DNA of 64,000 nucleotides, taken from positions 1-64,000 of the forward strand of contig NZ_MACH01000142.1 of NCBI RefSeq assembly GCF_001884065.1, in the 5' to 3' direction. Position 1 is the first letter of the stretch, and each line of letters starts with the position of its first letter. Shown piece after piece: positions 1 to 8,014 of this stretch. The notes under the pieces were generated by a model. It saw only the letters and a program-made list of their open reading frames with translations. It was not told the origin of the DNA and searched no databases. The translations under genes and the position numbers were made by a program. This stretch comes from Bacillus proteolyticus (GTDB lineage: Bacteria; Bacillota; Bacilli; Bacillales; Bacillaceae_G).

Positions 1-1485
1 CGGATCTGGTCCATCATCAAATGTTAATGCTACTTGTTTTCCTTTTGGCTTTCCATATCGTTGCACTTCATATGCAGACGGCAGTGATTGATACACTTCA
101 TCTGTAAAATAACCATTTTCGTCTACTTTAAAATCTCTCAATCCATTGTGTCTCTCATTCTCAACCTGCAAAATTTCGCCTTGTCCAGAATAATTCACTT
201 CATCTAAACTATCGATTTTATGTAATGCATCAGGATTTTTTTGTACCTCAATAGGATTTTTTAGAGCTTTCCATATAGTAGGATCTTCTGCTCCTAGTCT
301 CCATAATGCAAATCCCTTCGCATTGTTGTTCATTGCGATTTTTACTTGATTATAAAGAGTAACACCATCTAAGAACCAAGTAGTATGTTCTGTCTCGCCT
401 GTTTTATATCGAAAATAAGGGTTTCCACTAATCTTATCCCATTGAATTTTTATATTTGAATCCTGAGCCATTGTCATAACTTCTGAGAAAGTTACAGACT
501 TCGCAGGTTCTTTGCTATTTACTTCCCAATCATATCCATAGTTACCGAAAGCAACTATAAGTTTCTCAGACGGAATATTTAGTTCATTGAGCGTATGTTC
601 AAACCATTTATTTGAAGCAATTGGTCCTGGTACCCCTGCTCCATAGTGCTCGTCATACATCATTACAATCATACGATCTATTACTTTGGCTAAGGCACCA
701 TAATCAAAGGCCTTATCATTAGCAGGGACATCTTGCGTAACAAGCAAATGATGTTTATGAAAGACCGTAGTAAGTTCTTTCATGAAATTTGTTAAGTTTT
801 CTCTATCACTTTCAGGTATTGCCTCAAAGTCAATATTAATACCTGAAAATTGATTCTTTTCAACTTGCTTTACTAAATCGTTAATAAACTTTATCTTTAC
901 ATGATCTGGAGAATTCAGTAATTTATGAATAAGTTCACTATCAGGATCAGAAGCTTTCTCTGTATAGTTAGTAAGTAAAGGCATAATTTTCACATGATTT
1001 TTTTCTGCTAACTTTACAATCTCAGGTTTTATCTCACTACTAATTGTTAAGTCTTCTTTTAAGTGATACCATTCCGGTACTAATGTGGTTAATGAATCGA
1101 TATTTTCTTTTAAAGAAGCAGTACTATTTTCATCCCAGTTGACATAAAAACCATAAACTTCTTTCGTTTGTTTACTATCGCCCGTTGCATTCACCAAATT
1201 TTCATCGTTTTTCATTTCGGTATTAGGTTTGAATTCTTCTTTCTTTAACTGCTCGTCGCTAAGTTTTTGATTAATAGGTACCAGTTTAGTATCTTGTTTT
1301 ACAGAAGAATTCATATTTGGAATTTCTGGTGTCGAGAAAATACTTTGAAAGAAAAAATAAAATACAATACTTATGCTAACTATTGAGATACATAGAAACC
1401 AACTAAAAGCTTTTTTTCTTCTTCCTTTAGAATCATAAAAAACAGGTTTTGATTTATCTTTCTCTTGTTGAATTTTTTTCTCCAT
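1..1485 (-). CDS. GH18 / polysaccharide deacetylase membrane protein (C-terminus outside window)
   Basis: This 5' part of a large multi-domain protein reads in from the left edge. The start at 1485 gives a cytoplasmic basic N-terminus, one membrane anchor (about residues 28-46, FSWFLCISIVSISIVFYFF) and a low-complexity linker. A glycoside hydrolase family 18 barrel follows, with the GINIDFEAI stretch carrying the D-x-E catalytic pair of chitinase-like enzymes. The last readable residues are VALTFDDGPDP, which is motif 1 of a NodB polysaccharide deacetylase. Related Bacillus cereus group proteins continue into a deacetylase and then a family 2 glycosyltransferase; I infer the same here but the window ends first. 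It lies about 107 bp downstream of rsgI on the same strand, so it may be read from the sigI operon. The ribosome binding site (AAGAAGGAG) is rather far, about 14 bases, from the ATG. A role on the outer cell wall is likely. Confidence 0.85.
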   Translation of the reverse strand, partial: MEKKIQQEKDKSKPVFYDSKGRRKKAFSWFLCISIVSISIVFYFFFQSIFSTPEIPNMNSSVKQDTKLVPINQKLSDEQLKKEEFKPNTEMKNDENLVNATGDSKQTKEVYGFYVNWDENSTASLKENIDSLTTLVPEWYHLKEDLTISSEIKPEIVKLAEKNHVKIMPLLTNYTEKASDPDSELIHKLLNSPDHVKIKFINDLVKQVEKNQFSGINIDFEAIPESDRENLTNFMKELTTVFHKHHLLVTQDVPANDKAFDYGALAKVIDRMIVMMYDEHYGAGVPGPIASNKWFEHTLNELNIPSEKLIVAFGNYGYDWEVNSKEPAKSVTFSEVMTMAQDSNIKIQWDKISGNPYFRYKTGETEHTTWFLDGVTLYNQVKIAMNNNAKGFALWRLGAEDPTIWKALKNPIEVQKNPDALHKIDSLDEVNYSGQGEILQVENERHNGLRDFKVDENGYFTDEVYQSLPSAYEVQRYGKPKGKQVALTFDDGPDP

Positions 1486-1592
1486 TATATTTTTACATAC
1501 TCCTTCTTAATAGAAATATAGAATAATAAATCCTTTTAGCTTTGAAATAAATCTCTCACTTCCATTTTCTATGGATTCTTCTTTTCATTCCT

Positions 1593-2879
1593 TTACTGAT
1601 GTCCTCTATTTTCTTGCTGAGACCCTCTACCATTGTTCCCTTGCTGATTTTCATTATTTCCTTGTTGAGACCCTCTACCATTGTTTCCTTGCTGATTTTC
1701 ATTATTTCCTTGTTGAGACCCTCTTCCGTTATCCCTTTGTTGATTTCCATTATTGCCTTGTTGAGACCCTCTTCCGTTGTTCCCTTGCTGATTCCCATTA
1801 TTTCCTTGTTGAGACCCTCTTCCGTTGTTCCCTTGTTGATTTCCATTATCTCCTTGTTGAGACCCTCTTCCGTTGTTCCCTTGTTGATTTCCATTATTTG
1901 CTTGCTGAGATCCTCTACCGTTGTTCCCTTGCTGGTTTCCATTATTTCCTTGCTGAGATCCCCTACCATTGTTTTCTTGTTGATTCCCTCTATTTTCTTG
2001 CTGAGATCCTCTACCGTTATTTTCTTGTTGATTCCCTCTATTTTCTTTTGTTTGCCTAGGTGGCTGTTCCTCTGTTTTCTTTTGTTCTTTATGCTCTGGC
2101 TTCTCGTCTTTTTTTTCTTTTACAGAAGACAAATCTGGTGATGCATCAGGAGATGGCTTTGGCTGCGATTGTATCTCTTCTTGGTTTTCCACCTGATTAG
2201 ACGATGACTCAGGAGGAGTAAGCGATTTTTTCTTCTCATTCTCTTGCTTTATATAGACACCTGTGCCAATTCCTGCTTTCTTAGCATTCTCTCGCATTTG
2301 CAACGTACTACTTTGATATACGACTGTAACATGTTTTATCTCATACTCTTTCTTTAATTCTTGCATAGCCTTTTCCAACTGTGGTTCTAGTGACTTGTCC
2401 TTTGCAACAGCTGTTAGCATAACTTGCTTATCATTCGTTAAATACTTATCCTCTTGACTTTGCTTTATAATAGTACGTATTACGTCTTGCAATTGTTTAT
2501 TTTCCCATTGCTTCAATTCTTTTAAAATACGCCTTCCATCATCATTACAAGCTTGCAAATCTATAACACGAAGATCCTTTGTTATGCTCACCTCTACACT
2601 TGGATTTATATCAACTGAGACATAAGCAAATACTTTTTCTTCCGGTTGGTTGTAGAAAAATAGCAACGCACATAGAAAACAAGCAACAAGTAATGATGCA
2701 GGCTTTAAGAAAGAAGGGATTGAAAAACGCGATGCTCTTTGCTCTTGCTCATCAAATGAGATTTCCTCCCCAACCATGTAAGAATCCGCTTTTCTTTTAC
2801 ACGTAATAAACTCTCCATTTGGTGTTAAAACCACTACGCTATGTTTTTTTATATCCATTACAATTCCTTTATTCATCAT
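1593..2879 (-). CDS. rsgI: Anti-sigma-I factor RsgI family protein
   Basis: This is a membrane-bound anti-sigma factor that holds SigI inactive. The N-terminal RsgI domain (about residues 3-55, beginning MNKGIVMDIKKHSVVVLTPNGEF) binds the sigma factor in the cytoplasm. One membrane segment follows (about 60-77), then an extracellular domain with the conserved VDINPSVEV stretch; in this family cleavage occurs at that Asn-Pro bond (residues 92-93). A Pro/Glu/Lys-rich linker leads to a tail from about residue 275 with nine copies of a 16-residue Asn/Gln/Gly repeat (GRGSQQ core). The first 11 bases overlap the end of sigI, so the two are translationally coupled. The ATG at 2879 (or the adjacent one at 2876) follows GGAGG. 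The tail is longer and more repetitive than in Bacillus subtilis RsgI, and may bind wall polymer; that last point is inference. Confidence 0.92.
   Translation of the reverse strand: MMNKGIVMDIKKHSVVVLTPNGEFITCKRKADSYMVGEEISFDEQEQRASRFSIPSFLKPASLLVACFLCALLFFYNQPEEKVFAYVSVDINPSVEVSITKDLRVIDLQACNDDGRRILKELKQWENKQLQDVIRTIIKQSQEDKYLTNDKQVMLTAVAKDKSLEPQLEKAMQELKKEYEIKHVTVVYQSSTLQMRENAKKAGIGTGVYIKQENEKKKSLTPPESSSNQVENQEEIQSQPKPSPDASPDLSSVKEKKDEKPEHKEQKKTEEQPPRQTKENRGNQQENNGRGSQQENRGNQQENNGRGSQQGNNGNQQGNNGRGSQQANNGNQQGNNGRGSQQGDNGNQQGNNGRGSQQGNNGNQQGNNGRGSQQGNNGNQQRDNGRGSQQGNNENQQGNNGRGSQQGNNENQQGNNGRGSQQENRGHQ
1602..2045 (-). repeat. 48-bp coding tandem repeat in rsgI tail
   Basis: About nine imperfect copies of a 48-bp unit encode a repeating 16-residue block of the type GNNGRGSQQGNNGNQQ. 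Copies differ by single-residue changes (A, D or E for G or N). The array keeps several reading frames open on both strands, which creates long spurious antisense ORFs. The number of copies probably varies between strains. Confidence 0.9.
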
Positions 2880-3591
2880 GCTTCCCTCCTCTTATATAAT
2901 CAAGAATGTATGTATAGTTGTTTGCAAAGATAATACACATTGCAATGATATATTTTCTATGCCGCTCTAACGTTTTACGACTTACCCTAACACGCGGTTC
3001 AATATGTTTAAGCGGTAGCTTTTTCTTTCGGAACAGCTCTTCCATCATTTCCTCATCTTTTATAATTACCTTTACTATTTCTATTAAATGTTCACGCGTA
3101 TCACGATGCTTAGGAGATTCTTTAGCAAGCTCTGAAAATGTGATTTTAAACTCAGTTAGCACACTTTGAAAATGAAGAATTTCCTCCTTACGGTTACTAT
3201 TTTCCATCTCTTTCATATACTCCGTAAGCGACACTTGCATTTCTAACATTTCCTCTTGCTTATCTTCTTTTAAAAAGACAAGATTATGCTTAGACTCTTT
3301 GCGTATATAGTCAATTACATCTCTTTTTATAAGAAGATCAGCAAACGCTAAAAAGGATTTTCCTTTTGTATATGAATACTGTTCAATTGCTTCGTTAAAT
3401 GCAAACAATCCAATGCTATATTCATCATCCTGTTCTGTAATGTACCTGCGGCAGACAGATGAGATTGATTTTCTAATAAAAGGCTGATACTGTACGATAA
3501 ACGCTTCTTTATCTCCTTCGTTGTTTTGTATGTTACATACGATATCTTCTATTTTCGGTTTTCTTAAGATCTTCATTACTAAACTCAACAC
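2869..3591 (-). CDS. sigI: RNA polymerase sigma factor SigI
   Basis: This is an alternative sigma factor of the SigI family, linked in Bacillus to heat and cell-wall stress, and here paired with its anti-sigma factor RsgI. The region-2 core is visible (DDEYSIGLFAFNEAIEQYSYTKG then FLAFADLLIKRDVIDYIRKE), and a C-terminal helix-turn-helix region typical of SigI ends at residue 240. I chose the GTG at 3591 (VLSLVMKILRKPKIED) because GGGAG/GGAGG lies 7-14 bases upstream. A TTG further up at 3621 would overlap that site. The gene ends inside the start of rsgI. A hairpin lies just upstream (3628-3654). SigI operons are usually autoregulated. Confidence 0.92.
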   Translation of the reverse strand: MLSLVMKILRKPKIEDIVCNIQNNEGDKEAFIVQYQPFIRKSISSVCRRYITEQDDEYSIGLFAFNEAIEQYSYTKGKSFLAFADLLIKRDVIDYIRKESKHNLVFLKEDKQEEMLEMQVSLTEYMKEMENSNRKEEILHFQSVLTEFKITFSELAKESPKHRDTREHLIEIVKVIIKDEEMMEELFRKKKLPLKHIEPRVRVSRKTLERHRKYIIAMCIIFANNYTYILDYIRGGKHDE

Positions 3592-3627
3592 TTGTAATCT
3601 CCCAGCCTCCTTCTGCTTCAAATAGCA

Positions 3628-3654
3628 AAATGGTCACTAAACAAGTGACCATTT
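3628..3654 (-). promoter_or_regulatory. Inverted repeat in sigI leader
   Basis: An 11-bp inverted repeat, AAATGGTCACT with AGTGACCATTT, sits about 40 bp upstream of the chosen sigI start. It has no U-run on the minus strand, so it looks more like an operator or leader hairpin than a terminator. No binding protein can be named from sequence. Confidence 0.45.
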
Positions 3655-4041
3655 AACCACATCTTCTTAGTACTTTTCTTTCGGCTTGTCTTCTTGCCGT
3701 TGCTCATATTTTTCGGTACGAACTTATTTCACCGTTTTCTTAATGACTATTCTTTTCTGTCAGCACAAAAATTAAATTTGTATTTTAATCTACTTTCTTA
3801 TTTTCTTTTGCTTGTTTTGCCTACTCTTTTCCTATTTTATCTGCAATCTTTAAATAACTCTTCTCTATATTTTTGGTAATTTTAGCTTTTACCTTCGAAT
3901 TCCCCGCTTAATCTAACAATTTGACACAAGTTTCAATGTTCTTTTATAACCATTTTTTCTTCTATTTATTTTCTTCACTATACATATTCGGAGGGGTACA
4001 TAGTTTTATGGGGGTCAAAAAATATTTTTTATAAAAAAATA
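3655..4041. other. Gene-free stretch between sigI and the glycosyltransferase
   Basis: This AT-rich stretch shows no coding pattern on either strand. A short plus-strand ORF near 3694 has no ribosome binding site. The sigI promoter must lie here, but I cannot place it with confidence. Confidence 0.5.
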
Positions 4042-4064
4042 AAAACCATCAAATTGATGGTTTT
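4042..4064 (-). terminator. Terminator after the glycosyltransferase
   Basis: The inverted repeat AAAACCATC / GATGGTTTT has A-runs on its left side, which read as a U-run on the minus strand. It ends transcription about 115 bp below the glycosyltransferase gene. Confidence 0.6.
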
Positions 4065-4177
4065 CTTGTAATATCTATTCATTTTTTATAACTAAGTTTA
4101 AGCATGATACAAGATTTTATCGGCTTCTCATTATATCTAAAAGAGTCTTAGCTATTCTCTACCAATTTTCTCTATTT

Positions 4178-4939
4178 TTATCTTTCTTGGTTATCATAAT
4201 ATGTTTTATCTGCATATTTTTTATCATTTCCTTTTAGATAAGCTAAAATTACTTTTGGGTTTTTAAGCAACGCCCAGTCTCCATATGTATCAAATCTTCT
4301 GCATGAAGTTATCATTCCATTTTTAATGGTACCGAATTTCTTATTATTTTGCTTTCCCCATTCTTTTAACCGTTTAGCGAAATCTGCATCTTCTGCCATA
4401 AGCATATTTTCGTTAAATCCGTTGATTGCCATAAAGTCTTTTTTATAGCACCAAAAAATCCCTACAGATATAGCTCCATACTTAAAAAGTAAGGGGATTA
4501 TTATTAAAATTGCGGAAAAGAATATTCCTAAAGATATTCTTTCAAACTTCCCATTTACCCCACCACCAATATATTTACCTGAAGCTAAATATTTATCTAC
4601 ATTAGACAACATAGACTCTGTCATTATGGTATCAGCGTCTATAGTAACGATTATTTCTCCACTGGCTATTTTAGCCCCTGCATTTCGGATTTTAGATAAG
4701 TTTTTATCGTTATTTTTTAATGTAATACAGTTATAAGATTTTGCTATTTCCTCTGTTTTATCTGTACAACGATTTAAAACAACTATGACTTCCATTTGAT
4801 CTTTATATGCCTCTGATGCCGTTGCAATCGAATCTAAACATTTTCTAATGTACTTTTCTTCATTATGTGCAGGGATTATAATAGAAAATTTTACATCTTT
4901 TTTTAAATTGCTTCCTGAAGATGCGTTTGTTTCATTCAT
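4178..4939 (-). CDS. Family 2 glycosyltransferase
   Basis: This is a GT-A fold glycosyltransferase that moves a sugar from a nucleotide-sugar donor; the acceptor is unknown. Near the N-terminus FSIIIPAHNEEKYIRKCLDSI is the classic GT2 start, followed by EVIVVLNRCTDKTEEIA and the nucleotide-binding VTIDADT. A hydrophobic segment (FSAILIIIPLLFKYGAISVGIFWC) suggests membrane association, and MLMAEDADFAKRLKEWG carries the ED acid pair expected of the catalytic site. I chose the ATG at 4939 (MNETNASS) since AAGGGGG precedes it at good spacing. Upstream in-frame codons up to 4996 lack a binding site. The gene stands alone, with its own terminator. Confidence 0.85.
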   Translation of the reverse strand: MNETNASSGSNLKKDVKFSIIIPAHNEEKYIRKCLDSIATASEAYKDQMEVIVVLNRCTDKTEEIAKSYNCITLKNNDKNLSKIRNAGAKIASGEIIVTIDADTIMTESMLSNVDKYLASGKYIGGGVNGKFERISLGIFFSAILIIIPLLFKYGAISVGIFWCYKKDFMAINGFNENMLMAEDADFAKRLKEWGKQNNKKFGTIKNGMITSCRRFDTYGDWALLKNPKVILAYLKGNDKKYADKTYYDNQER

Positions 4940-5298
4940 AATATTCCCCCTTATTTTATAAGGCAAATATCTATTATATATAACATATATTAACATTTAT
5001 TAGGTTATATTATAGAAACTGCAGGTTAACTGCTATTGAATTTGGAGGATTTAAAAAACAACATAAATTGTAGTGAATTAATCAATGATTCTATGTGGAA
5101 TGTATATAAGATGGACACAAAAGAAACCCTTCTAATTCGTTTAGAGGGATTTCTTTAATTTATTATCGCTATTAAACTAAAATTTCATAATCCCCCCTAA
5201 GCGAAATTTTATACTAACTTGTAACAAAACAGCTTATTGAGGAGGATTTGTTTTTTTCAGCTTGCTGACAATAGCCCATATAACAACAATTAGTTAAT
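4940..5298. other. Intergenic stretch with a terminator-like hairpin
   Basis: No coding pattern is visible. An imperfect hairpin at about 5120-5156 (ACCCTtCTAA, loop TTCGT, TTAGAGGGA) with A-rich and T-rich flanks can act as a terminator for the minus-strand gene ending at 5299. Confidence 0.45.
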
Positions 5299-5844
5299 TT
5301 AATATTTTATTCGTTGTTTTATTTCTTTAAAACGATCCTGTATTAATTTCTTGATATCCGGGTGATCCTTATATAAGGTAACGGTATACATGATGGAAGA
5401 TGCAAGAATAGTAGACCATATTAACCAATCTCCAGCATGAGAAAGAACTTTAATTATTTCACTCGTAAACTGTTCCTGTCCCGCATGAAATGTCGATATG
5501 AGCGAATTAAGATTGAACAACAATAAAATAATAATCCTGCCCAAAATCATAATAATCCATCCGATAATATACGTATAGCCTCCAACACTACATAATTGAT
5601 TGTTATGATGAAAAACTTTCACTCTCTTAGCTTGCCAATAACCAACTATCGCTCCTAATATAAGCAAGCTAATTAATTCAATTGTAATGATAAAGTCTAA
5701 TCTATTTGGAAGACCCATATAAGTTCTGATTATAGCCATGATTGGTATACCAAGAAGATCGAAGCTATCTACTTTCTTCGGGATAAGCTGCCTAATAATC
5801 AATACAATAACGACTACAAGAATAATAATGAAAACTTTATTCAT
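5299..5844 (-). CDS. Integral membrane protein of unknown function, in operon with TetR
   Basis: The 181-residue protein has about five hydrophobic segments: residues 4-21, a short one near 28-42, 51-69, 90-113 and 137-155. It ends in a charged cytoplasmic tail (KDHPDIKKLIQDRFKEIKQRIKY). The middle part (VGYWQAKRVKVFHHN, then GGYTYIIGWIIMILGRI) faintly resembles small CcdC/DUF1453-type membrane proteins, but I would not name it. It starts four bases after the TetR gene, so the two are co-transcribed and the regulator very probably controls this gene. The ATG is preceded by GAGGG. Confidence 0.7.
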   Translation of the reverse strand: MNKVFIIILVVVIVLIIRQLIPKKVDSFDLLGIPIMAIIRTYMGLPNRLDFIITIELISLLILGAIVGYWQAKRVKVFHHNNQLCSVGGYTYIIGWIIMILGRIIILLLFNLNSLISTFHAGQEQFTSEIIKVLSHAGDWLIWSTILASSIMYTVTLYKDHPDIKKLIQDRFKEIKQRIKY

Positions 5845-5848
5845 GCGA

Positions 5849-6448
5849 TTAATCCCTCTTTTTTTCTTTTAAATAATACTCAATAAGTTGATTTACTTTT
5901 TCTTCTGGATATGAATCTGGTGTTTGAAGGACATGAATTACTAGCCCATCGATAAATCCGTACAGTATCTCTAATTCAAATTCTCTATTGTGACCTGCTG
6001 TGACGTATCCTAGATCCCTCATTAAATCTAGAATTATTCCCATAAGATACCTCGTATGGTCATCCATTTTCTTCCGAAGTTCAATAAGTTCTGGGGAACT
6101 AAAGGATATACCCAAAAATGTAATCCAAACCTTCCCTTCCAACATTTCTTCTTTATTAGAAGGAATAATAAATTTCATTAATCTTCTAAGCGCTTCTTCT
6201 TTCGTTCCCTTAAATTCACTTGTACGAGTGTTTGCCCGTTCTTCCATTCGATTCAATACTAAATTCATTGCATAATGAATTAATTCATTTTTAGACGAAA
6301 AATGATGCTGAACAAGTCCAACCGAAATGTTTGCTTCGTCAGCGATTTGCTGTATAGAAGCTTTATCAATACCTTTTTCTAATATTACACGCCAAGTAGC
6401 AGTGGCTATCTGATTCTTCCTTTGTATTTGATCAACAATTTTAGGCAC
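5849..6448 (-). CDS. TetR/AcrR family transcriptional regulator
   Basis: This is a 199-residue repressor with an N-terminal helix-turn-helix of the TetR type (KNQIATATWRVILEKG, then SIQQIADEANISVGLVQHHFSSKNELI), closest in style to BetI-like members. The C-terminal ligand domain is all-helical and of normal length. Two 26-28 bp palindromes centred on TGATCA lie just upstream and are the likely operators, giving autorepression of this gene and the membrane protein after it. The ligand is unknown. The start follows GGAGGA at 6453-6460. Confidence 0.9.
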   Translation of the reverse strand: MPKIVDQIQRKNQIATATWRVILEKGIDKASIQQIADEANISVGLVQHHFSSKNELIHYAMNLVLNRMEERANTRTSEFKGTKEEALRRLMKFIIPSNKEEMLEGKVWITFLGISFSSPELIELRKKMDDHTRYLMGIILDLMRDLGYVTAGHNREFELEILYGFIDGLVIHVLQTPDSYPEEKVNQLIEYYLKEKKRD

Positions 6449-6463
6449 TCATATCCTCCTCCC

Positions 6464-6491
6464 TTTTTATAATATGATCATATTATAAAAA
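6464..6491. promoter_or_regulatory. TetR operator 1 (palindrome)
   Basis: A perfect 28-bp palindrome has the core ATAATATGATCATATTAT. It lies 16 bases upstream of the tetR start and probably overlaps the promoter. It is the near twin of the palindrome at 6499-6524, with centres 34 bp apart. Confidence 0.75.
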
Positions 6492-6498
6492 AAGTACC

Positions 6499-6524
6499 TA
6501 AAATAATATGATCATATTATTTTA
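6499..6524. promoter_or_regulatory. TetR operator 2 (palindrome)
   Basis: A perfect 26-bp palindrome has the same ATAATATGATCATATTAT core as operator 1. The paired arrangement suggests two repressor dimers bound side by side. Confidence 0.75.
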
Positions 6525-6567
6525 AGTTTCACATTGCTATCAAGCTAACAAAACAAAATTCCCCTAA
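6525..6567 (-). repeat. Dispersed repeat, copy A
   Basis: Read on the minus strand this contains GGGGAATTTTGTTTTGTT and then AGCTTGATAGCAATGTG. A close match lies on the plus strand at 12645-12687. The shared block is about 43 bp with roughly five differences. It is probably one of the short intergenic repeats of the Bacillus cereus group. Confidence 0.55.
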
Positions 6568-6576
6568 AATAAAAAA

Positions 6577-6596
6577 ATACGGTATTCCTACCGTAT
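6577..6596 (-). terminator. Terminator after the LysE-family gene
   Basis: The hairpin ATACGGTA-TTCC-TACCGTAT is followed on the minus strand by a run of seven U. It lies about 150 bp below the exporter gene. Confidence 0.65.
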
Positions 6597-6745
6597 CCTC
6601 TAAAAAAAGAAACGGCATCTACTACCATTTTTGAAAAAACGTTAGGTAAAAGTAAGAACATACAGTAGCTGGCTTTATTTTTAATATCATTCTTATTCCC
6701 CTTACAATCGTTTCAAAAAGATGGTGAATTTTTCAAAGAAGACTC

Positions 6746-7378
6746 TTACTGTCGACGTTCAAAAGCAAGACGTACAGCAAGACCTGTCAAGACGCTTGCC
6801 ATAAGCCAACGCTGCACTCGCAGCCACGTTGGGCGTGTGCCAAACCATTTGGCAACTCTACTTGCTGTAAATACAATTAAGAGGTTGACTATAAAGCTAA
6901 CCGTTATTTGCGTAAAGCCCAGAACTGTACCTTGTAGAAGCAACGATCCTTTCTCAGGATCTTCAAATTGAGGTAGAAGTGACACATACAAAATAGCAAT
7001 CTTAGGATTCAGAAGATTCGTCATAAGTCCCATTAGAAATAATTTCTGTGGCGGCTCAATAGCAATAGTACGAGGTTCCATAATAGATGTAGCACCAGGC
7101 TTAATCGAATTCCATGCGAGCCAGAGTAAGTAAGCAGCACCTGCCCACTTAACTGCTTCATAGAGAGACGGAACAGCAAGGAAAAGGGCTGTAAGTCCGA
7201 ACATTGTTGCGATTATATAGATTATGAAGCCAAGCATGATACCCAAAAGAGAAATGAATCCTGCCATACGCCCCTGCGTAATCGAGCGAGAAATGAGATA
7301 AATCATGTTAGGCCCAGGTGAACAAACCATGCTAAGTGAAACAATTGCAAAAGCTAGCAAAGTACTAAAACTGACCAT
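6746..7378 (-). CDS. LysE/RhtB family amino acid exporter
   Basis: This is a 210-residue membrane exporter of the LysE/RhtB superfamily, which pumps amino acids or their derivatives out of the cell. The N-terminal signature CSPGPNMIYLISRSITQG sits after the first membrane helix, and six hydrophobic segments fit the family. The substrate cannot be told from sequence. The ATG follows GGGGGAAG at good spacing. The gene is visibly richer in G and C than its flanks, which hints at acquisition from elsewhere. It is monocistronic, with a terminator downstream. Confidence 0.88.
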   Translation of the reverse strand: MVSFSTLLAFAIVSLSMVCSPGPNMIYLISRSITQGRMAGFISLLGIMLGFIIYIIATMFGLTALFLAVPSLYEAVKWAGAAYLLWLAWNSIKPGATSIMEPRTIAIEPPQKLFLMGLMTNLLNPKIAILYVSLLPQFEDPEKGSLLLQGTVLGFTQITVSFIVNLLIVFTASRVAKWFGTRPTWLRVQRWLMASVLTGLAVRLAFERRQ

Positions 7379-7588
7379 GAATCTTCCCCCTTTATCTTAC
7401 ATAAATTTCTTATCGTTCATTTTATCATGACTAACGAGAGAACAGGATTAATGTATGCCTATTCATATAAAGTTAATATAGTGTACTATTATCGGGATTC
7501 AACGTATTTTGAAGACGATGAAAAGTCCTCCATTTTTTTACTGAAGGACTTTCGTTTTCACATATTTCCCGTTCTCGGAAGTAAGAAT

Positions 7589-7846
7589 TTAAAAGTAACC
7601 TATCCATAGCGATATTAAAGCTACTACTAACAGGGCAAGAAGAAATATGATATTTCGAATCCACTTATGTATATCATCAAAATACCGTTCTACAAATGCA
7701 ACGTTGATATAAAACATGAGAAATACAACAAAGAAAGTAAGGTTACCAAATTTATCGTTCAATTTTTCATTGGTAAATGTGCTTACTTGAAGGAATAGTA
7801 AAGCAAAAGTTACTAAGAATAACTCAAGTAGCCTTTTTTTGCTCAC
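7589..7846 (-). CDS. Small membrane protein, unknown
   Basis: The 85-residue protein has three hydrophobic segments (about residues 9-21, 35-52 and 63-84). It starts at a GTG behind the strong AAGGTGGTGGTGGG site. I do not recognise a family. It stands alone between the LysE gene and the GyrI-like pair. Confidence 0.6.
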   Translation of the reverse strand: MSKKRLLELFLVTFALLFLQVSTFTNEKLNDKFGNLTFFVVFLMFYINVAFVERYFDDIHKWIRNIIFLLALLVVALISLWIGYF

Positions 7847-7937
7847 CCCACCACCACCTTACAGTAATTTCCTTTTGTTTCATTATATAAGAACGTAGTG
7901 TGTAGCAGACTGTAAATATTATTTACTTATGTAAAAA

Positions 7938-7966
7938 AAGGCTACCAATTCAAGATTGGTAGCCTT
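7938..7966 (-). terminator. Terminator of the GyrI-like gene pair
   Basis: A 12-bp perfect stem (AAGGCTACCAAT / ATTGGTAGCCTT) with a five-base loop is followed on the minus strand by a U-run. It is a textbook intrinsic terminator. Confidence 0.85.
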
Positions 7967-8014
7967 CATAGCGCCTTTAAAAAAAACAACTCAATATAAC
8001 AAAGGACTGATTCT

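Noticed and set aside
1602-2045. CRISPR-like look of the repeat
   Set aside because: Units are adjacent and in frame, with no unique spacers and no cas genes.
1556-2141. Several long ORFs in other frames and on the plus strand across the rsgI tail
   Set aside because: They are made by the 48-bp repeat of the rsgI tail, which keeps several frames open. They have no ribosome sites, and the rsgI frame gives a known domain order.
7427-7664. Short ORFs and an AAGTCCT/AGGACTT hairpin between the LysE gene and the small membrane protein
   Set aside because: The frames have no ribosome sites; the hairpin is imperfect and not followed by a clear U-run, so I do not call it a terminator.
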